Source: RBG-16-34-14 sp963727535
GTDB lineage: Bacteria; Bacteroidota; Ignavibacteria; Ignavibacteriales; Ignavibacteriaceae
NCBI GenBank assembly: GCA_963727535.1
Contig: CAVSGR010000001.1
Span: 868,001-932,000 of the forward strand
Length of the DNA: 64,000 bases
Direction: 5' to 3'
Of the stretch, positions 32,987-44,742 are shown piece after piece. A model generated the notes under the pieces. That model ran no database searches, was not told the origin of the DNA, and was given only the letters and a program-made list of their open reading frames with translations. Made by a program: the position numbers and the translations under genes. Within the stretch, counting starts at the first letter, position 1; every line of letters starts with the position of its first letter.

Positions 32987-33826
32987 TCAGTTGAGTAGAG
33001 TCAAAACATTAAAAATTGTTTCTTTAAGATTTTTTCTCGGGGTGATTATATCTACAAACCCCTGTTCAAGTAAAAATTCAGAACGCTGAAAACCTTCCGG
33101 CAAATCTTTGCCTATTGTTTGCTTAATAACTCTCGGACCGGCAAACCCAATAAGAGCTCCCGGCTCTGCAATGTGAACATCGCCTAACATTGCATAGCTT
33201 GCTGTTGTACCGCCAGTAGTCGGATCAGTTAAAACCGAGATATAAGGAAGTCCGAGTTCAGCATATTTCGCAAGACGTGCACTTGTTTTTGCCATCTGCA
33301 TTAATGAGTATGCACCTTCCATCATTCTTGCACCACCGCTTGAGGAAATAATAATAAGCGGAAGCTTATTCTTCCCCGCTTTTTCAGTTAGGCGGGAAAT
33401 CTTTTCTCCTACAACGGAACCCATGCTGCCGCCTATAAATTTAAAATCCATGCAACCTAAAGCAACATTGATTCCATTAAGTTTTCCTGTCCCTGTTTTA
33501 ACAGCATCCATCAGCCCGACTTTTTTAATCGTCTCATCGATACGCCGGGTATATTTTTTTGTGTCTTCAAAGCCGAGCGGGTCGGCAGAACGCATTTTCT
33601 TATCCATCTCTTTGAAAGAACTCTTGTCGAGTATTACTTTAATATACTCGCTGCTGCCTATCCTGAAATGATAACCACATTTGGAACAAGTCCATAAATC
33701 TTGTTCAAGCTGTTTCTTATGAATTATTTCATTACAGCTCGGACATTTTTCCCACAAGCCATCTGGTAGTTCTTTTTTCTGGCTGTCAGGATCAATATTT
33801 TCTTTTGATCTTTTGAACCAGGCCAT
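32987..33826 (-). CDS. accD: Acetyl-CoA carboxylase carboxyltransferase subunit beta
   Basis: 279 residues. The N-terminal zinc ribbon has Cys28, Cys31, Cys47 and Cys50 (CPSC...CSKC). The crotonase-like carboxyltransferase domain has 'GTGKLNGINVALGCMDFKFI', 'GGSMGSVVGEKISRLTEKA', 'PLIIISSSGGARMMEGAYSL' and 'GGTTASYAMLGDVHIAEPGA'. It transfers carboxyl from biotin to acetyl-CoA in the first step of fatty-acid synthesis, together with AccA. It shares one base with the DUF1573 gene (TAATG), so it is in the same operon. Confidence 0.96.
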   Translation of the reverse strand: MAWFKRSKENIDPDSQKKELPDGLWEKCPSCNEIIHKKQLEQDLWTCSKCGYHFRIGSSEYIKVILDKSSFKEMDKKMRSADPLGFEDTKKYTRRIDETIKKVGLMDAVKTGTGKLNGINVALGCMDFKFIGGSMGSVVGEKISRLTEKAGKNKLPLIIISSSGGARMMEGAYSLMQMAKTSARLAKYAELGLPYISVLTDPTTGGTTASYAMLGDVHIAEPGALIGFAGPRVIKQTIGKDLPEGFQRSEFLLEQGFVDIITPRKNLKETIFNVLTLLN

Positions 33827-34263
33827 TAGTTTGATTTCTCTTTTTGCAGAGTAGTAGTATCTTTATTCTTGAGAGTATCTATTTCCTCTTTAACAACTTT
33901 TCCGTAGAGTTTTAAAACAAAATCGGGACTACTATCATCATTAGATTGAATAGTAATATACTTTACCTGCTCTCCGGATCTTCCCCTGGAGTTGAATTCT
34001 ACTTTTATATTTGTTGATTCGCCCGGCATTAATTCTTTTTTTTCAGGAAGAGCTGCCGTACATCCGCACGATGCATGCACTTTGTCTATTATTAATTTGT
34101 CTTCTCCCGAATTCGTAATAACGAAATCATGTTTTACTTTTTCCCCTTGTACGACTGTTCCAAAATCATATTCCTTTTCCTGGGAGACTATCTTTGGACC
34201 AGAATACTGCGAGTATGATACTGATATCAACAGGCACAACAAGGTTGAAATTTTCTTAATCAT
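33826..34263 (-). CDS. DUF1573 exported protein
   Basis: 145 residues. Signal peptide (IKKISTLLCLLISVSYSQ), then one DUF1573 (ASPM/SPD-2-Hydin-like immunoglobulin fold) domain: 'YDFGTVVQGEKVKHDFVITN', 'SGEDKLIIDKVHASCGCTAA' and 'GESTNIKVEFNSRGRSGEQV'. The CGC motif is a hallmark, possibly disulphide- or metal-linked. The C-terminus is charged. Found in many Bacteroidota/Chlorobi envelopes, with unknown function. It overlaps tsaB by four bases, so an operon link is firm, but a functional one is not shown. Confidence 0.88.
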   Translation of the reverse strand: MIKKISTLLCLLISVSYSQYSGPKIVSQEKEYDFGTVVQGEKVKHDFVITNSGEDKLIIDKVHASCGCTAALPEKKELMPGESTNIKVEFNSRGRSGEQVKYITIQSNDDSSPDFVLKLYGKVVKEEIDTLKNKDTTTLQKEKSN

Positions 34264-34916
34264 TTCTTCATTCCTTTTATTATGAAATCTTTAAGATAAT
34301 TTGGTTCTAAAAAATCATATTCTAAAGTTAATAATCCCTTACCAAACTTTTCAAACCATTTGGCAATGTATTTTGCGGAAGGCGCTGTAAAACAGGTTTT
34401 ACTCTCATTTTTAACAGCGTTTCCAAAGATTAATTTGTTTTTAACTCTATTTTCTATCTTTTGAGTATCTATTATAGTCAAATTGTGAACAAATATATAA
34501 TTATTACTTTTAATTTGAAACTCTGCAAAATAAGCTTCTTCAGAATTAACTTTGTTTGCAATAATAAATTCTGTCCCCTCACTTAGAAAATCAGTTAATT
34601 GATATGCCATTGCTTCGAATGTTGGAACAGGTGCGATGGGAAGCGAAGCTCCAAAAGCCAGACCTTTGGCAGTTGACATTCCAATTCTTAAACCTGTAAA
34701 CGAACCGGGACCCGCGGACACAGCTATGCCTGCGACCTGGTTTATTTCTGTTCCGGACGTTTTTAAAACTTTATCGACAAGATCAAAGATTACTTCTGAG
34801 TGTGCATTCTTCAGAAGCATTGAAAATTCGTAAAATCTTTCTTCATCAAAATAAAGACACACTCCGCAAATCCTCTCTGAAGTTTCCAAAGCCAAGACTG
34901 GTTTTCCATTAATCAT
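34260..34916 (-). CDS. tsaB: tRNA threonylcarbamoyladenosine biosynthesis protein TsaB
   Basis: About 218 residues; ATG 34916 preferred over the TTG at 34925. The ASKHA fold is seen in 'PVLALETSERICGVCLYFDE', 'NAHSEVIFDLVDKVLKTSG' and 'GIAVSAGPGSFTGLRIGMST', the signature 'GPGSFTGLR' region. TsaB forms the t6A complex with TsaD and TsaE. The gene overlaps the tsaE stop, so both are translated together. TsaD is not in this window. Confidence 0.94.
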   Translation of the reverse strand: MINGKPVLALETSERICGVCLYFDEERFYEFSMLLKNAHSEVIFDLVDKVLKTSGTEINQVAGIAVSAGPGSFTGLRIGMSTAKGLAFGASLPIAPVPTFEAMAYQLTDFLSEGTEFIIANKVNSEEAYFAEFQIKSNNYIFVHNLTIIDTQKIENRVKNKLIFGNAVKNESKTCFTAPSAKYIAKWFEKFGKGLLTLEYDFLEPNYLKDFIIKGMKK

Positions 34917-35337
34917 ATTTATCAAACCTGAAATTGCGAACTGAATCTTCCGTCATTTCAATATTTATTTCAATTCTTGATTTTGGTAAAACATCCGGGA
35001 TAATATTTCCCCATTCAATAAATGTAACGGCATTAGGATCATTTATATAATCGTTAAACCCGATATCAAAAAGTTCTTCTTTATTTTTCAACCGGTAGAA
35101 ATCGAAATGATAAACTTTTTTATCTCCGTAATAAATATTTACTATTGAAAATGATGGACTGCTTGCATTCGTGATTCCCCAAACTGCAGAAGCACTTTTC
35201 ACAAAAAAAGTTTTTCCGGCACCAAGTTCACCGTTAATAACAACAATCTTTCCTGAGTTAATTTCAGTGGCAAATGATTTAGCAAGAACTTTTGTCTCTT
35301 CTTCCTGTAGAACAGTTTTTTCAAAAGGATAAATCAA
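34909..35337 (-). CDS. tsaE: tRNA threonylcarbamoyladenosine biosynthesis ATPase TsaE
   Basis: 142 residues with a Walker A 'GELGAGKTFFVKS' (about residues 36-48), the switch-like 'SSPSFSIVNIYYGD', 'VYHFDFYRLKNKEELFDIG' and 'AVTFIEWG', the family's closing motif. It starts at TTG 35337, one base after the porX stop; no ATG is close. TsaE hydrolyses ATP to reset the TsaBD complex during t6A37 synthesis. Frequently encoded with porX-like regulators in this lineage, which suits the tight packing seen here. Confidence 0.93.
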   Translation of the reverse strand: MIYPFEKTVLQEEETKVLAKSFATEINSGKIVVINGELGAGKTFFVKSASAVWGITNASSPSFSIVNIYYGDKKVYHFDFYRLKNKEELFDIGFNDYINDPNAVTFIEWGNIIPDVLPKSRIEINIEMTEDSVRNFRFDKYD

Positions 35338-35338
35338 T

Positions 35339-36907
35339 TTATTTCGGTTCCATAGTGATTACCGGTAAAATCATTTCTTCCATAGATATTCCACCATGTT
35401 GAAATGTATCTTTATAATATGTCAGATATTTATGATAATCAGTCGGGTAAACAAAATAATAATCTTCTTTAGCAATTATATAATTAATTGTAACTCCACG
35501 TTTAGGAAGTTTATATTCTTCGGAATTTTTTATAAACAAAGCATGTTTATCATCAACTTTGAGATTTCTTCCATACTTAAACCTTAAGTTTGTAGATGCT
35601 TCCCTGTCTCCAAGCACTTTTGCACCGCGCAAAGATCTTATACTGCCATGATCGGTTGTAATAACAATTTTAACATTATCCATTTTAGCAATAGATTTGA
35701 ATGTAGAGAACAAAGAAGAATGAATAAACCAGCTATTTGTAAGTGAGCGGTAAGCTGATTCGTCAGGAGCAATTTCTTTAAGTATATCCGAATCGGATCT
35801 TCCATGGGCTATCATATCAAGAAAATTAACTACAACAGCCGTAAGGTGGGTATTCCTGTAAGAAAGAATATTATTCTCGAAATTTCTACCAACTTCAGGA
35901 TCAATAATTTTAATGTATTTTAATTCATTACGGAGTTTTATTTTTTTTCTATCGAGAAGCAACTGGAGCAGTTCTTTTTCATACTTGTTCATGCTGTTTT
36001 CGTCATCATCTCCAGACTGCCATAACTTGGGATAATACTTTTCAATTTCTGACGGGAACAGTCCACTAAATAAAGAATTTCTTGCATAAGGTGTCGCTGT
36101 TGGTAAAATAGAATAGTAATATTCCTTATCTATTTTAAAGAACTCACTAAGATGTTTTTCCATAACCAGCCATTGGTCCATCCGCAGGCAATCCAACACA
36201 AAGAAAAATAAAGTTTTGTTTTCCTCTCTCAGAGTATCAAACAAGAAATTTTCAGCAATCTCGGGAGTAAGTTTAGGTCTGTATTCATCATGCTTCAAAG
36301 CAATCCAGTCTTTGTAATTCTTTTCCACAAACTTGGAGAATTCTTTATTTGCTTCTTTCTTCTGGTCATTTAAAGTCTGTCTCAAATCAATTTCGGGATG
36401 AGCATCGAGTTCTACATCCCAGTTGGTAAGCTTTAAATAAAGTTCGACCCACTCATCAAAGTCGGGTTTCATTAAAAGCTGCCGTGATATTTCATTAAAA
36501 TCATTCAGGTAATCTTTTGCTGCATACTGACCTGAAATTGTTCTTCCTTCAAGCAGCTTTTTACAAACGAGTAATATCTGGCTTGGGTTAACCGGTTTGG
36601 TAAGATAATCATTAATTTTGCCACCAATTGCATCATTCATAAGAGTTTCTTCTTCACTCTTAGTTACCATTACGACAGGAATTCCGGAATTTATTTCTTT
36701 TATTTCGCCAAGAGTTTCAAGTCCACCCTTTCCCGCCATCATCTCATCCAGGAAAATTAAATCATAAGGTTTTTCTTTTACCAATGCAATTGCATCTTCG
36801 CCGTTAGTAACTGTATCTACTTCATATCCTTTTTCAGATAAAAAGATGATATGCGAACGTAAGAGTTCTATTTCGTCATCGACCCACAAAATTCTTTTTG
36901 GTTTCAT
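35339..36907 (-). CDS. porX: PorX-type response regulator with PglZ domain
   Basis: 522 residues. The receiver domain (1-120) has acidic 'VDDE', phospho-acceptor Asp54 in 'YDLIFLDEMMAG', and Lys near 105 in 'DYLTKPVNP'. A helical linker follows, then an alkaline-phosphatase-like PglZ domain (from about 200) with 'FFFVLDCLRMDQW', 'PTATPYARNSLFSGLFPSEI', 'VVVNFLDMIAHGRSDSD' and 'IVITTDHGSIRSLRGAKVL', in which the Asp/Thr/His metal ligands are visible. PorX controls T9SS gene expression and may hydrolyse signalling nucleotides. Its partner kinase PorY is not here. It sits next to sprA, an appropriate target. Confidence 0.94.
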   Translation of the reverse strand: MKPKRILWVDDEIELLRSHIIFLSEKGYEVDTVTNGEDAIALVKEKPYDLIFLDEMMAGKGGLETLGEIKEINSGIPVVMVTKSEEETLMNDAIGGKINDYLTKPVNPSQILLVCKKLLEGRTISGQYAAKDYLNDFNEISRQLLMKPDFDEWVELYLKLTNWDVELDAHPEIDLRQTLNDQKKEANKEFSKFVEKNYKDWIALKHDEYRPKLTPEIAENFLFDTLREENKTLFFFVLDCLRMDQWLVMEKHLSEFFKIDKEYYYSILPTATPYARNSLFSGLFPSEIEKYYPKLWQSGDDDENSMNKYEKELLQLLLDRKKIKLRNELKYIKIIDPEVGRNFENNILSYRNTHLTAVVVNFLDMIAHGRSDSDILKEIAPDESAYRSLTNSWFIHSSLFSTFKSIAKMDNVKIVITTDHGSIRSLRGAKVLGDREASTNLRFKYGRNLKVDDKHALFIKNSEEYKLPKRGVTINYIIAKEDYYFVYPTDYHKYLTYYKDTFQHGGISMEEMILPVITMEPK

Positions 36908-37016
36908 AAAATCAAATGCTTCCTTTATCAGTTTTAAGATTAATAAATTTACCTAACATTTACAATTTATTTCAGTATATCAAATTTGTTTTATTTATTT
37001 AACTATCTCATTAAAA

Positions 37017-40000
37017 CTATTGAATAGAAATGTGGACATCCAATCCTGCCTCATTTGTAACCGTGGGAGTTACCCTGGATGCGCCTTCGGGTTGAACCGA
37101 GGATCTCCTGTAAAATATAGAAAGAGTAACTTTTGAACTAATAGTATATTTTATTCTCGGTTCAATAGTTGTTCTTGTTGTTCCGTCTTGTGGGATACCT
37201 TCTTCCGTAAAATTATTCATTTCATATCGGACTATTGAGTTTTGAGTACTAGAATAAGAAAAAGTAAACTCAATATCGTTTTTTAAAGAAACACCAAATA
37301 ACGGAAGCTCAAATCCCGATTTGGAATATCCGGCAGTTATACCAATATCTCTTGAAAATGTTTCAGTTATATTTTGGTTTGAAATACCAAGATTATAATT
37401 TGTACCTGTAGAGTATTTTACGCTGCTTATTAAATTTCCTCCCCAGAGTTCACCAAATGTAAAATTCAATCCTGCCAAAGGCGTAAAACCATATTCTATT
37501 CTTTGCGATTGTGTTTCCTGAACTCCGTCAGGACTGATCCTCCATCCTTCAGTATAAGATGATGAATAAACATGGCTAAATGTAACCTTTTTAGCCACCT
37601 TCTTAAAAAGAAAGAATTTTTCGAGACCATCCCACGTAATACTCCAGTTTGGTCTGGGAATGTAGTTAGCAATATCTTTAAAAGAAACCAAGTTTCGATA
37701 ACCACGGAAATGTTTCAAATCCTTCAACAAAAGCAGAAGAGAGACTGGAGCCGGGATCGGTTGAATTTGGATCGTATAATTCGTTGACTTTTTTTATTCC
37801 ATTTTTAAAAACACTGAAAATAAGAAATGGCGGAAGTGAAAGAAAACTTCTGCTAATACTTCCTGTAGAAGTAATATTAGAAAGAATAAGATTGCCATTA
37901 TCATCGCCTCTAAATGTTGTTGTTTTATTGATGGACCAACCTACTTTCCAATTCAAATCTATTTTAGCCCCTTCCCACAAAGGTCTTGAGGTTCTGAGAT
38001 CAATATTATTAGCATTTGAAAAAGCATCACTCACGTTTGAACCCGGCAATGCAACTCTGCCTCCTACATTGTCATCCAATCCCAGCATAAATCCTCTTGA
38101 AGGCCCGCTTGAACCATCCTGGTTTATCCCCCAAAAATTACTAAAACCTGTACCTGTTCCGGCAATGCCAGACTTGGAAAGACTATTGTTACTTGTAAAA
38201 TTTATAGTAATACTTTCATAATCAAATAATAAAGACTTTGCCACAGATTCCAAAAATAAAGCCGCAGTTTTTAAAACCGACTGTTTCACCTTCCCAACAG
38301 TTGTATCGTTTATTGCAAGTGAATCTTTTGTAATAGTTTTTGAAGTGTCTGCAAATCTGTCTTGTACGACCCTCCTGTTATTACTAAGATTTTCCTTTCG
38401 CTTATTAGGTGAAGTTTCTTCAGATTTAAATAATGGCTCAGTCAATGATTTAAGTCTAAGAGTAAATCCTATATTCGATTTACTGGAAAAACCTGCACTC
38501 CGTCCCAACTCTTTCTGCCTGAAATCAAAATTCCAATTATAACCGACCGAATATCCGGCAGAAATAGTAAAATATTTATTTAAATCCCAAAATGAAGGTA
38601 ACCTGGGAACTGTTCTGAAATCTGTGGTTTGACGATAAGAATAATCTTTTCCAAACCATACTCTTGAAAAAATATCATGCCAAATATCGCTTTCATTTCG
38701 CTGTACCTGAACGGGCTGTCCAGTTTGATCCAGAATAACCTGACCATTTTTATCAAGTGAATTTTCAGTTTCAAGATATGCCAGAGAAGAAGTAACATTC
38801 GCATTATAATTAATGGAAAGATTGAAGAAACCACCTTCGGTAACTTTCCAATTAAACCCAAAACCACGCGTTGTTCCAAAGTCTCTTGTTATTGACTCTT
38901 GAGCATCGGTTATTTGTCCGGAAATTTTTCTCGGTCGTGTTACATTTGTAGTCCGGTTTCTCTTTGCGGTAAGATTCAGTGTAAACGTCTGAGGAAGATA
39001 GTGTACTTTTAAATTTCTGTAATCACTGAAAAGAGCTAAAGCGGAACCAAGCACAGGGATATCAACCGGGCTAAAAGAATATTGGGGACCGAGTTGTAAG
39101 CCATATGCTATGTTTGCATTCCATACCCAGTACTTATTTGAAAGTACAGTAGGACTTCTACCAAAAGTTTTGTTATAGTTAAAACCGAAAGTAAGCGAAT
39201 TAAAAGTATCCCTGATTAACCAGAAATTTGTCGGGATTTTTATTTTTACATTGGATGCTGACCAACTATCTGAAATACTTAATGTCTGTGTTTCATTTTC
39301 TAATTCTTTAGAATTCTTTGGACCAAAACTAATAGAGTCCGGATTAGTGTTGTCCAGTTGTTTGCCTGCTTCGGTTACACGAATGTCAGTACCGGGTATA
39401 TATAACGGCTTTCCTAAAGACTCGGAATGTGAGTAATTAATTTTAAGGTTACTTTCAGACATATTGAAAGGAAGTAGTTTTAATACATCAAAATCAGTTG
39501 CAATACTCCAGTTTGTAGATTCCACTCTTGATCCAAACCTGTCTGAAAGTCCGTGAAAATAAGGGTTCTTTTTACTCATATTAATGCTTATACCAAAGAG
39601 ATCAGCAAATCTTAATGAGGTGTTAAAGCTGTATGCCCAGCCCGGAGAATCATCGGCCCCAACAACTCTCAACTCATTTACCCACACTTCCCCTGAGAGT
39701 GGAATCGGTGCACCACCCCCGGTTTCTTTTATATTATAAATTCCAACCGATAAGAATTGGACCGCTGTAAGTGTTGGATTTCCCTTGAGTCTGTAATAAT
39801 GCCCCACTTTTCCCTCGACCGGTAATTCATAAATTTTAGTTGTTGAGTCCCCTCTTGTTTGCTTGAGAGCAGTGATTTCTTTAAACGGAATACTTATTTC
39901 ATTCCACCCTGGCAAGACCGGCTGCCTGTATTCATAATAATTATTTGTATCGGTACCAAACCTGAAATAAACCTGGGAAGCATATTTCCCATTTAACGTA

Positions 40001-43000
40001 TCCGACAGTGATCCGGTCGACTGTTGCTCATCACCATGAATAAATAATTTCATTTCTGAATAATTAAAAACATCTAATGGTCTATAAAGGAATTTAATCG
40101 CTTCTCTTGATTCTCCATCCTGAAGATCATTTACAATAAGATCTAACGATTGTTCATTCCTTAATACATTTTCGTCCGGATGCGCACGATCCCTTTCCTG
40201 GAAAACTCCTGGTGGTAAGGTATAATTAGGATTGTCTTCGTAACTAATAACGGAAACAGAAAGAGTTGAATCTTTTTTTACAGCCTTCTGCCACTGGCTT
40301 CCCACTAAATTAAACTCGGTCATTCTTATATGAACGAGACTGCTCACTCCTGTTACAAAAAGTCTTATCGATTCGATATTAGTAAGACTGGGACTGCCAA
40401 CAACTGTTGCTGTGTCTTTTAAAGGAATTCTAAATAAATACCATCCGTCATTATCTCCACCTCCAGCAATAAATGGATTTGTCTTCGTCGTATCGAGTGG
40501 AACTGCATACCTGAAATAACTGTTTAACAAATCAAGCGTACCGTTCCTGTTAAGGTCCTCAGTATCAGGAAGTTTACCGCCTTCGGTTAAAGTTGCATTT
40601 CCTTCGGTTCCATTTATGTTAAAATATGAATACGGATCATTAGACTTACTGGCGGTATAAACAAAATCATCGCCGCTTGGGTCAGCTTCTGTACTTCCGT
40701 ACTTAGTCCTTTCGTCTGCATCAACGATACCATCTAAACCTGTATCCTCCCCCTCATCTATCACTTCGTTAAGCTTTTTATCCTCGGTATCGAGCAGCCT
40801 GTTCGGTATTACATCTTCACTAATGTTTCCAAGATCAATATATACTTTTGCATCAGGCGGAGCCTGGTCAATCTGCGCCCAAAATTCAATGTATTCTATA
40901 TTTTCTTCAACAAGATTATTAGCTGTTGAAGAAAGAAGTTTCATCATACCGCCCCAGTTCTGCCGAAGATTCTGATGAATTAAAGAATTGTAATTATATG
41001 TTCCAGGGGTATCGGGCTGAAAGACAAAATCCATTACTGTTACTTGTTGATCTTGTTTACTTGCCTGGCGTAAAGGCCAGATTTGAGTTACCTTAACATC
41101 ACCCGGGGTAATTGTGTACCACCATGATTTTGCTTTATAAGGCATTTCCTCCTGCGGCTGGAGAGTACTTGGAAGAAACTCAAGCTTAGCCGGAGGACTT
41201 AAATCTTTCCAACCTGTATAAGATATTCCTATCGGAATTGTTCTTTTGGCACCTTCAAAATCATCTATATAAGCTATACTTTTTCCCTGGTCCGCAGCAA
41301 TCGTACTTTTTTTAGTGTTCGGGTCGGGATTTATATATGCATACTCCCCTGAAAGAGTAAACGTTGACATCTGCTTTGTAGAAATAATATTATCAAGTGC
41401 TTTGGTTAAAAAAGGCAGGTCCGCAGTTGTACTGAAATCAACACCATAGATAGAATTACTTAACGGTTCCTCACCTATTCTAACTTTATCGCTTAATGTT
41501 TGCTGGTTAAGATTTAAAGCCGTAAAACCCAGCTTGGTTTTTTTTGAGAAATCGACCGTACCCCTTGCTCCTAAAAGTGTTTTAGACGCAAGCTGGAAGA
41601 GATCATTTTGTTCATAAGTGATTTTTAAATCGGCACCTGGAATTAAAGCTTCATCGTTTCGTATAACTAATTGTCCAGTGTTATAATCAACTGTATAATC
41701 TAGGCCGGAAGTCAATTGATTCCCATTCAATAAAACTCTTACGGAATTCTCAACAACATTAAATCCCAGTGAATATGATGATGTAGCCTCACCGGTACTC
41801 TTTCCGGTTAATATCCATTTATCTTTATCCTTAATATTACTTGCTGAAGATGCCGTTGTATCGTAAACATCAGGAAATGCATACTCTTTTGGAATCTGAG
41901 CCGGTAAATCACTACCAAAAGGTTGAAGTTCCGGGAAAATAATTTCTCCCGTAGCCGGAATAATTGTAATACCTGGCCGAAAATCAAAAGCATTATCAGG
42001 GTTTGCATTTTTACTAGCATCAAGAAGATCGAGACCGAAGGCGTTTAGTAACCTAACCTGACCTGATGGTGTTGGAATATCGATAGCGGGTTCTTGTCCT
42101 TCGATTTGGTATTTAATACTAAACTCAAAACCTTCTTCTTTAACGTTTCTTGAATCAGAGGGATAAATATTTCTTAGTTGAAGTTTCCATGCTTGTGTCC
42201 AGCTAGGCTGAAGATTTTTCGGCTTTATAAGTTTAAGAACAAGTTTTTGATCACTGGGCGTGCTGGCTGTTACAAACTCTCCGTAGTAAGAATCGTCATT
42301 GCTTGTTGAGGGACTATTTTGAACGCGGTATGCAACAGCAATAATATCGTCTGTCTGAATTTGTGCTGTAAAAGTAATATATCCGGTTTCAGGATGAAGA
42401 ATGTAATCTGTTCCCTGTTCAAGTAAAAGAAAACGTCCGAAAGTTATTTGACCTGCTACCGGATCAACATCATCCTTTCTTAGCCCAGGATCAATGTCAT
42501 CATAATTTTGTCCCTTTGATAAAGCTGGTAAATTAATATAGACATTGGCATTCCTTTCTTTAGAATTATCCGGGGTAACAACATTTACAGATTTCCAAAC
42601 CTGGATATCAACTATTGTATATTGGTCATCAACTACTGGTGTAGGATTACCATAATATTTATAGAATAAATTAAGGTCAGGTTTTGTACTTGCATAAAGA
42701 GTATCTACAAAGTAGTGGTTTGTTGAATAATCATAAGCTCTTTTGGTGAATTCTTTTGAAGTCGAACCACCGGCAACACTAACTTCTTTTGTTTCCCCCT
42801 TCTTTTGACTTGCAAGCGTAGTCAAAGTTAAAGGACCCATTTTCATCACTGCTTTAAGACCAAATAAAGCTTCGGAACCGCCGATAAGAGGAGAGGTTTG
42901 CAGTGAAACATTTCCTGCTTCAATACTTTGAATTATTTCATCTTCATAGCCGGTATATTTTATCTTAAGCTGGTTTTCATATTCAAAAGTTCTCTCAGTA

Positions 43001-43995
43001 TTCCAATCCGCATTAATATTTAATTTATCGCCTATAGTACCATTAACATTTATCTGCACTTGTTGTTTAAAATCCGGTTCACTCCTTGTATTTCCTAAAA
43101 GTGATGTTGTAACGCCTTCTGTAGTTTGGCTTCTGAAAGCGCCGTGAATATCAACAGCTCCACCAATTCTCAAGCTGATCTTGGGTTCACCAAAAATGCT
43201 GAGAACGCCGACACTTGGAAGAGGAATTTCAAAATCAGTTATATCTTTTATTACATCACTCAATTCTCTTTTGTTTTCTTTGAGCTCATAAGCATATCCG
43301 AGGTCCTCCCATTGTTTCCTTTCCCTTAAAGCTATTCGCATTTGGATGTAATCATCAATAGGCATTCTCAGAAGAATTTTAGTCTCCTGCCCGGCTACCT
43401 TCTCTTTAATAATTACAAATTTCCCGGTTGAATCAATTTCAATACTCCTGGTTTTGTAAGCAGGTGAAGGCTGTGCAAAGAATTCCGACATTCTTTTTTG
43501 TTTAAGAGTAACGTAAGGAAGATCTTCTCTATGATAGTGAAAATATTTCAATCTTGCTGTTGAGTCTATAGCCATTGAATCAACTACAACAGAATCCTTT
43601 AATGCCAGGCTATCTGTTTTTGTTAAGAGAGAATCTTTGCTGATTAGTGAATCCCGGATGCTGAGAGAATCCTTATTTAAAAGCGAGTCATTAACTATTG
43701 GTGAAATTCCAGGACTGTTATTAAGATTTGAATCGGCTGAAGCAGTTGCATTACTCAACTTAATATTTTTATAAAGACCGCTTTGTGTAATTTTTTTATT
43801 TTTGGTGAGATTATTAGTTGAAACAGAATCGCGAAGTGATTGGAACTTAAAAATAGCATCAACCCAAATCGAATCTTTTACCTGGGAGACATACCTGTGT
43901 GAAAAGCCTAAGTTTATTACAGCATAAACAATAACAGTATATACTGTAATTAGGCGGAGACTAGTCCAGATTAATTTTGTGACTCTCGCTTTTAT
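37017..43995 (-). CDS. sprA: T9SS outer-membrane translocon protein SprA (one frameshift)
   Basis: A giant outer-membrane barrel, about 2,325 residues. Most (37678-43758) is a single frame. A one-base shift near 37700 separates the last 230 residues, whose 'FKDIANYIPRPNWSITWDGL' and 'WRISPDGVQETQSQRIEYGF' are the usual SprA C-terminus. Family landmarks are 'DITDFEIPLPSVGVLSIFGE', 'KINISADW'-type 'DKLNINADWNTERTFEYENQ', 'LKIKYTGYEDEIIQSIEAGN', 'ALFGLKAVMKMGPLTLTTLA', 'YIDDFEGAKRTIPIGISYTG' and 'VWVNELRVVG'. The frame stays open upstream through a signal peptide (LRLITVYTVIVYAVINLGFS). With AAGG in place, the start is ATA 43995; no standard start precedes TTG 43758. SprA forms the T9SS conducting pore. 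Confidence 0.94.
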
Positions 43996-44244
43996 AAGTA
44001 GCCTTAAAAAAGAATATTACTAACTAAAACAAAAGTAAATGTAACCTAATCCAGCCTCCTTGTATTTTAAAAATTGTTGCGAAAAATAGAGAAAATCGCT
44101 TTTTATATCAATCACAATTGAAAGTAATTTATAATCTCCAACTAAATTACAAGACTAATGTAAAGCTTTAAGATATATGTGTTAAGGTAAATATTTGGCA
44201 CTTAGTCTTAACCGCTTCAAAACGATAGCAAATACTTTTACCAA

Positions 44245-44742
44245 TTACTTAGTAAATTTTTTTACCAATTCTTCATGTTGAGGATAAAGCTGAAGCAGTT
44301 CTTTTCTTTCGCCTAATTCAAAATCTGAAAAATCGAATCCGGGTGCAACCGTACATCCGAATAATGAAAAAGAATTTTCATCAGAAAGTTCGGCACAAAA
44401 CCAGTATCCTTTTTTAATCACCAACTGCATACTCTCGCCAGCATCAATATTTTTGCCAAATAATCTTTGCAAAACTTTACCTTCTGAATCAATTGTATAT
44501 AATTTTACACTGCTTCCATCGTAAAAATGCCATATCTCGTCAGATTTAAGTTTATGAAGAAGTGATTTTTGATTCCCCTTTAAAAGGAAATAAATTGATG
44601 TAGAAAAAGCACGGTTGCCTTTATATCGATTTGGCAAACCATCTTTAAGCAATTCATCCGAACGGTAAACTTCTCTGAAATATCCTCCTTCGGGATGAGG
44701 AATAAGTTTAAGCTTTTCAATATATATATCGGCTTTATTCAT
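44245..44742 (-). CDS. Cupin-like DUF985 protein
   Basis: 165 residues. 'KADIYIEKLKLIPHPEGGYF' and 'REVYRSDELL' begin the DUF985 cupin; next come 'AFSTSIYFLLKGNQKSLLHK', 'SDEIWHFYDGSSVKLYTI' and 'FGCTVAPGFDFSDFELGERK'. The fold is a double-stranded beta-helix, function unsettled (sugar-binding has been suggested in the family). ATG 44742 shares one base with the hpnE stop (TGATG), so translation is coupled to the squalene genes, though no role in that pathway is known. It is the last gene of this minus-strand set. Confidence 0.9.
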   Translation of the reverse strand: MNKADIYIEKLKLIPHPEGGYFREVYRSDELLKDGLPNRYKGNRAFSTSIYFLLKGNQKSLLHKLKSDEIWHFYDGSSVKLYTIDSEGKVLQRLFGKNIDAGESMQLVIKKGYWFCAELSDENSFSLFGCTVAPGFDFSDFELGERKELLQLYPQHEELVKKFTK

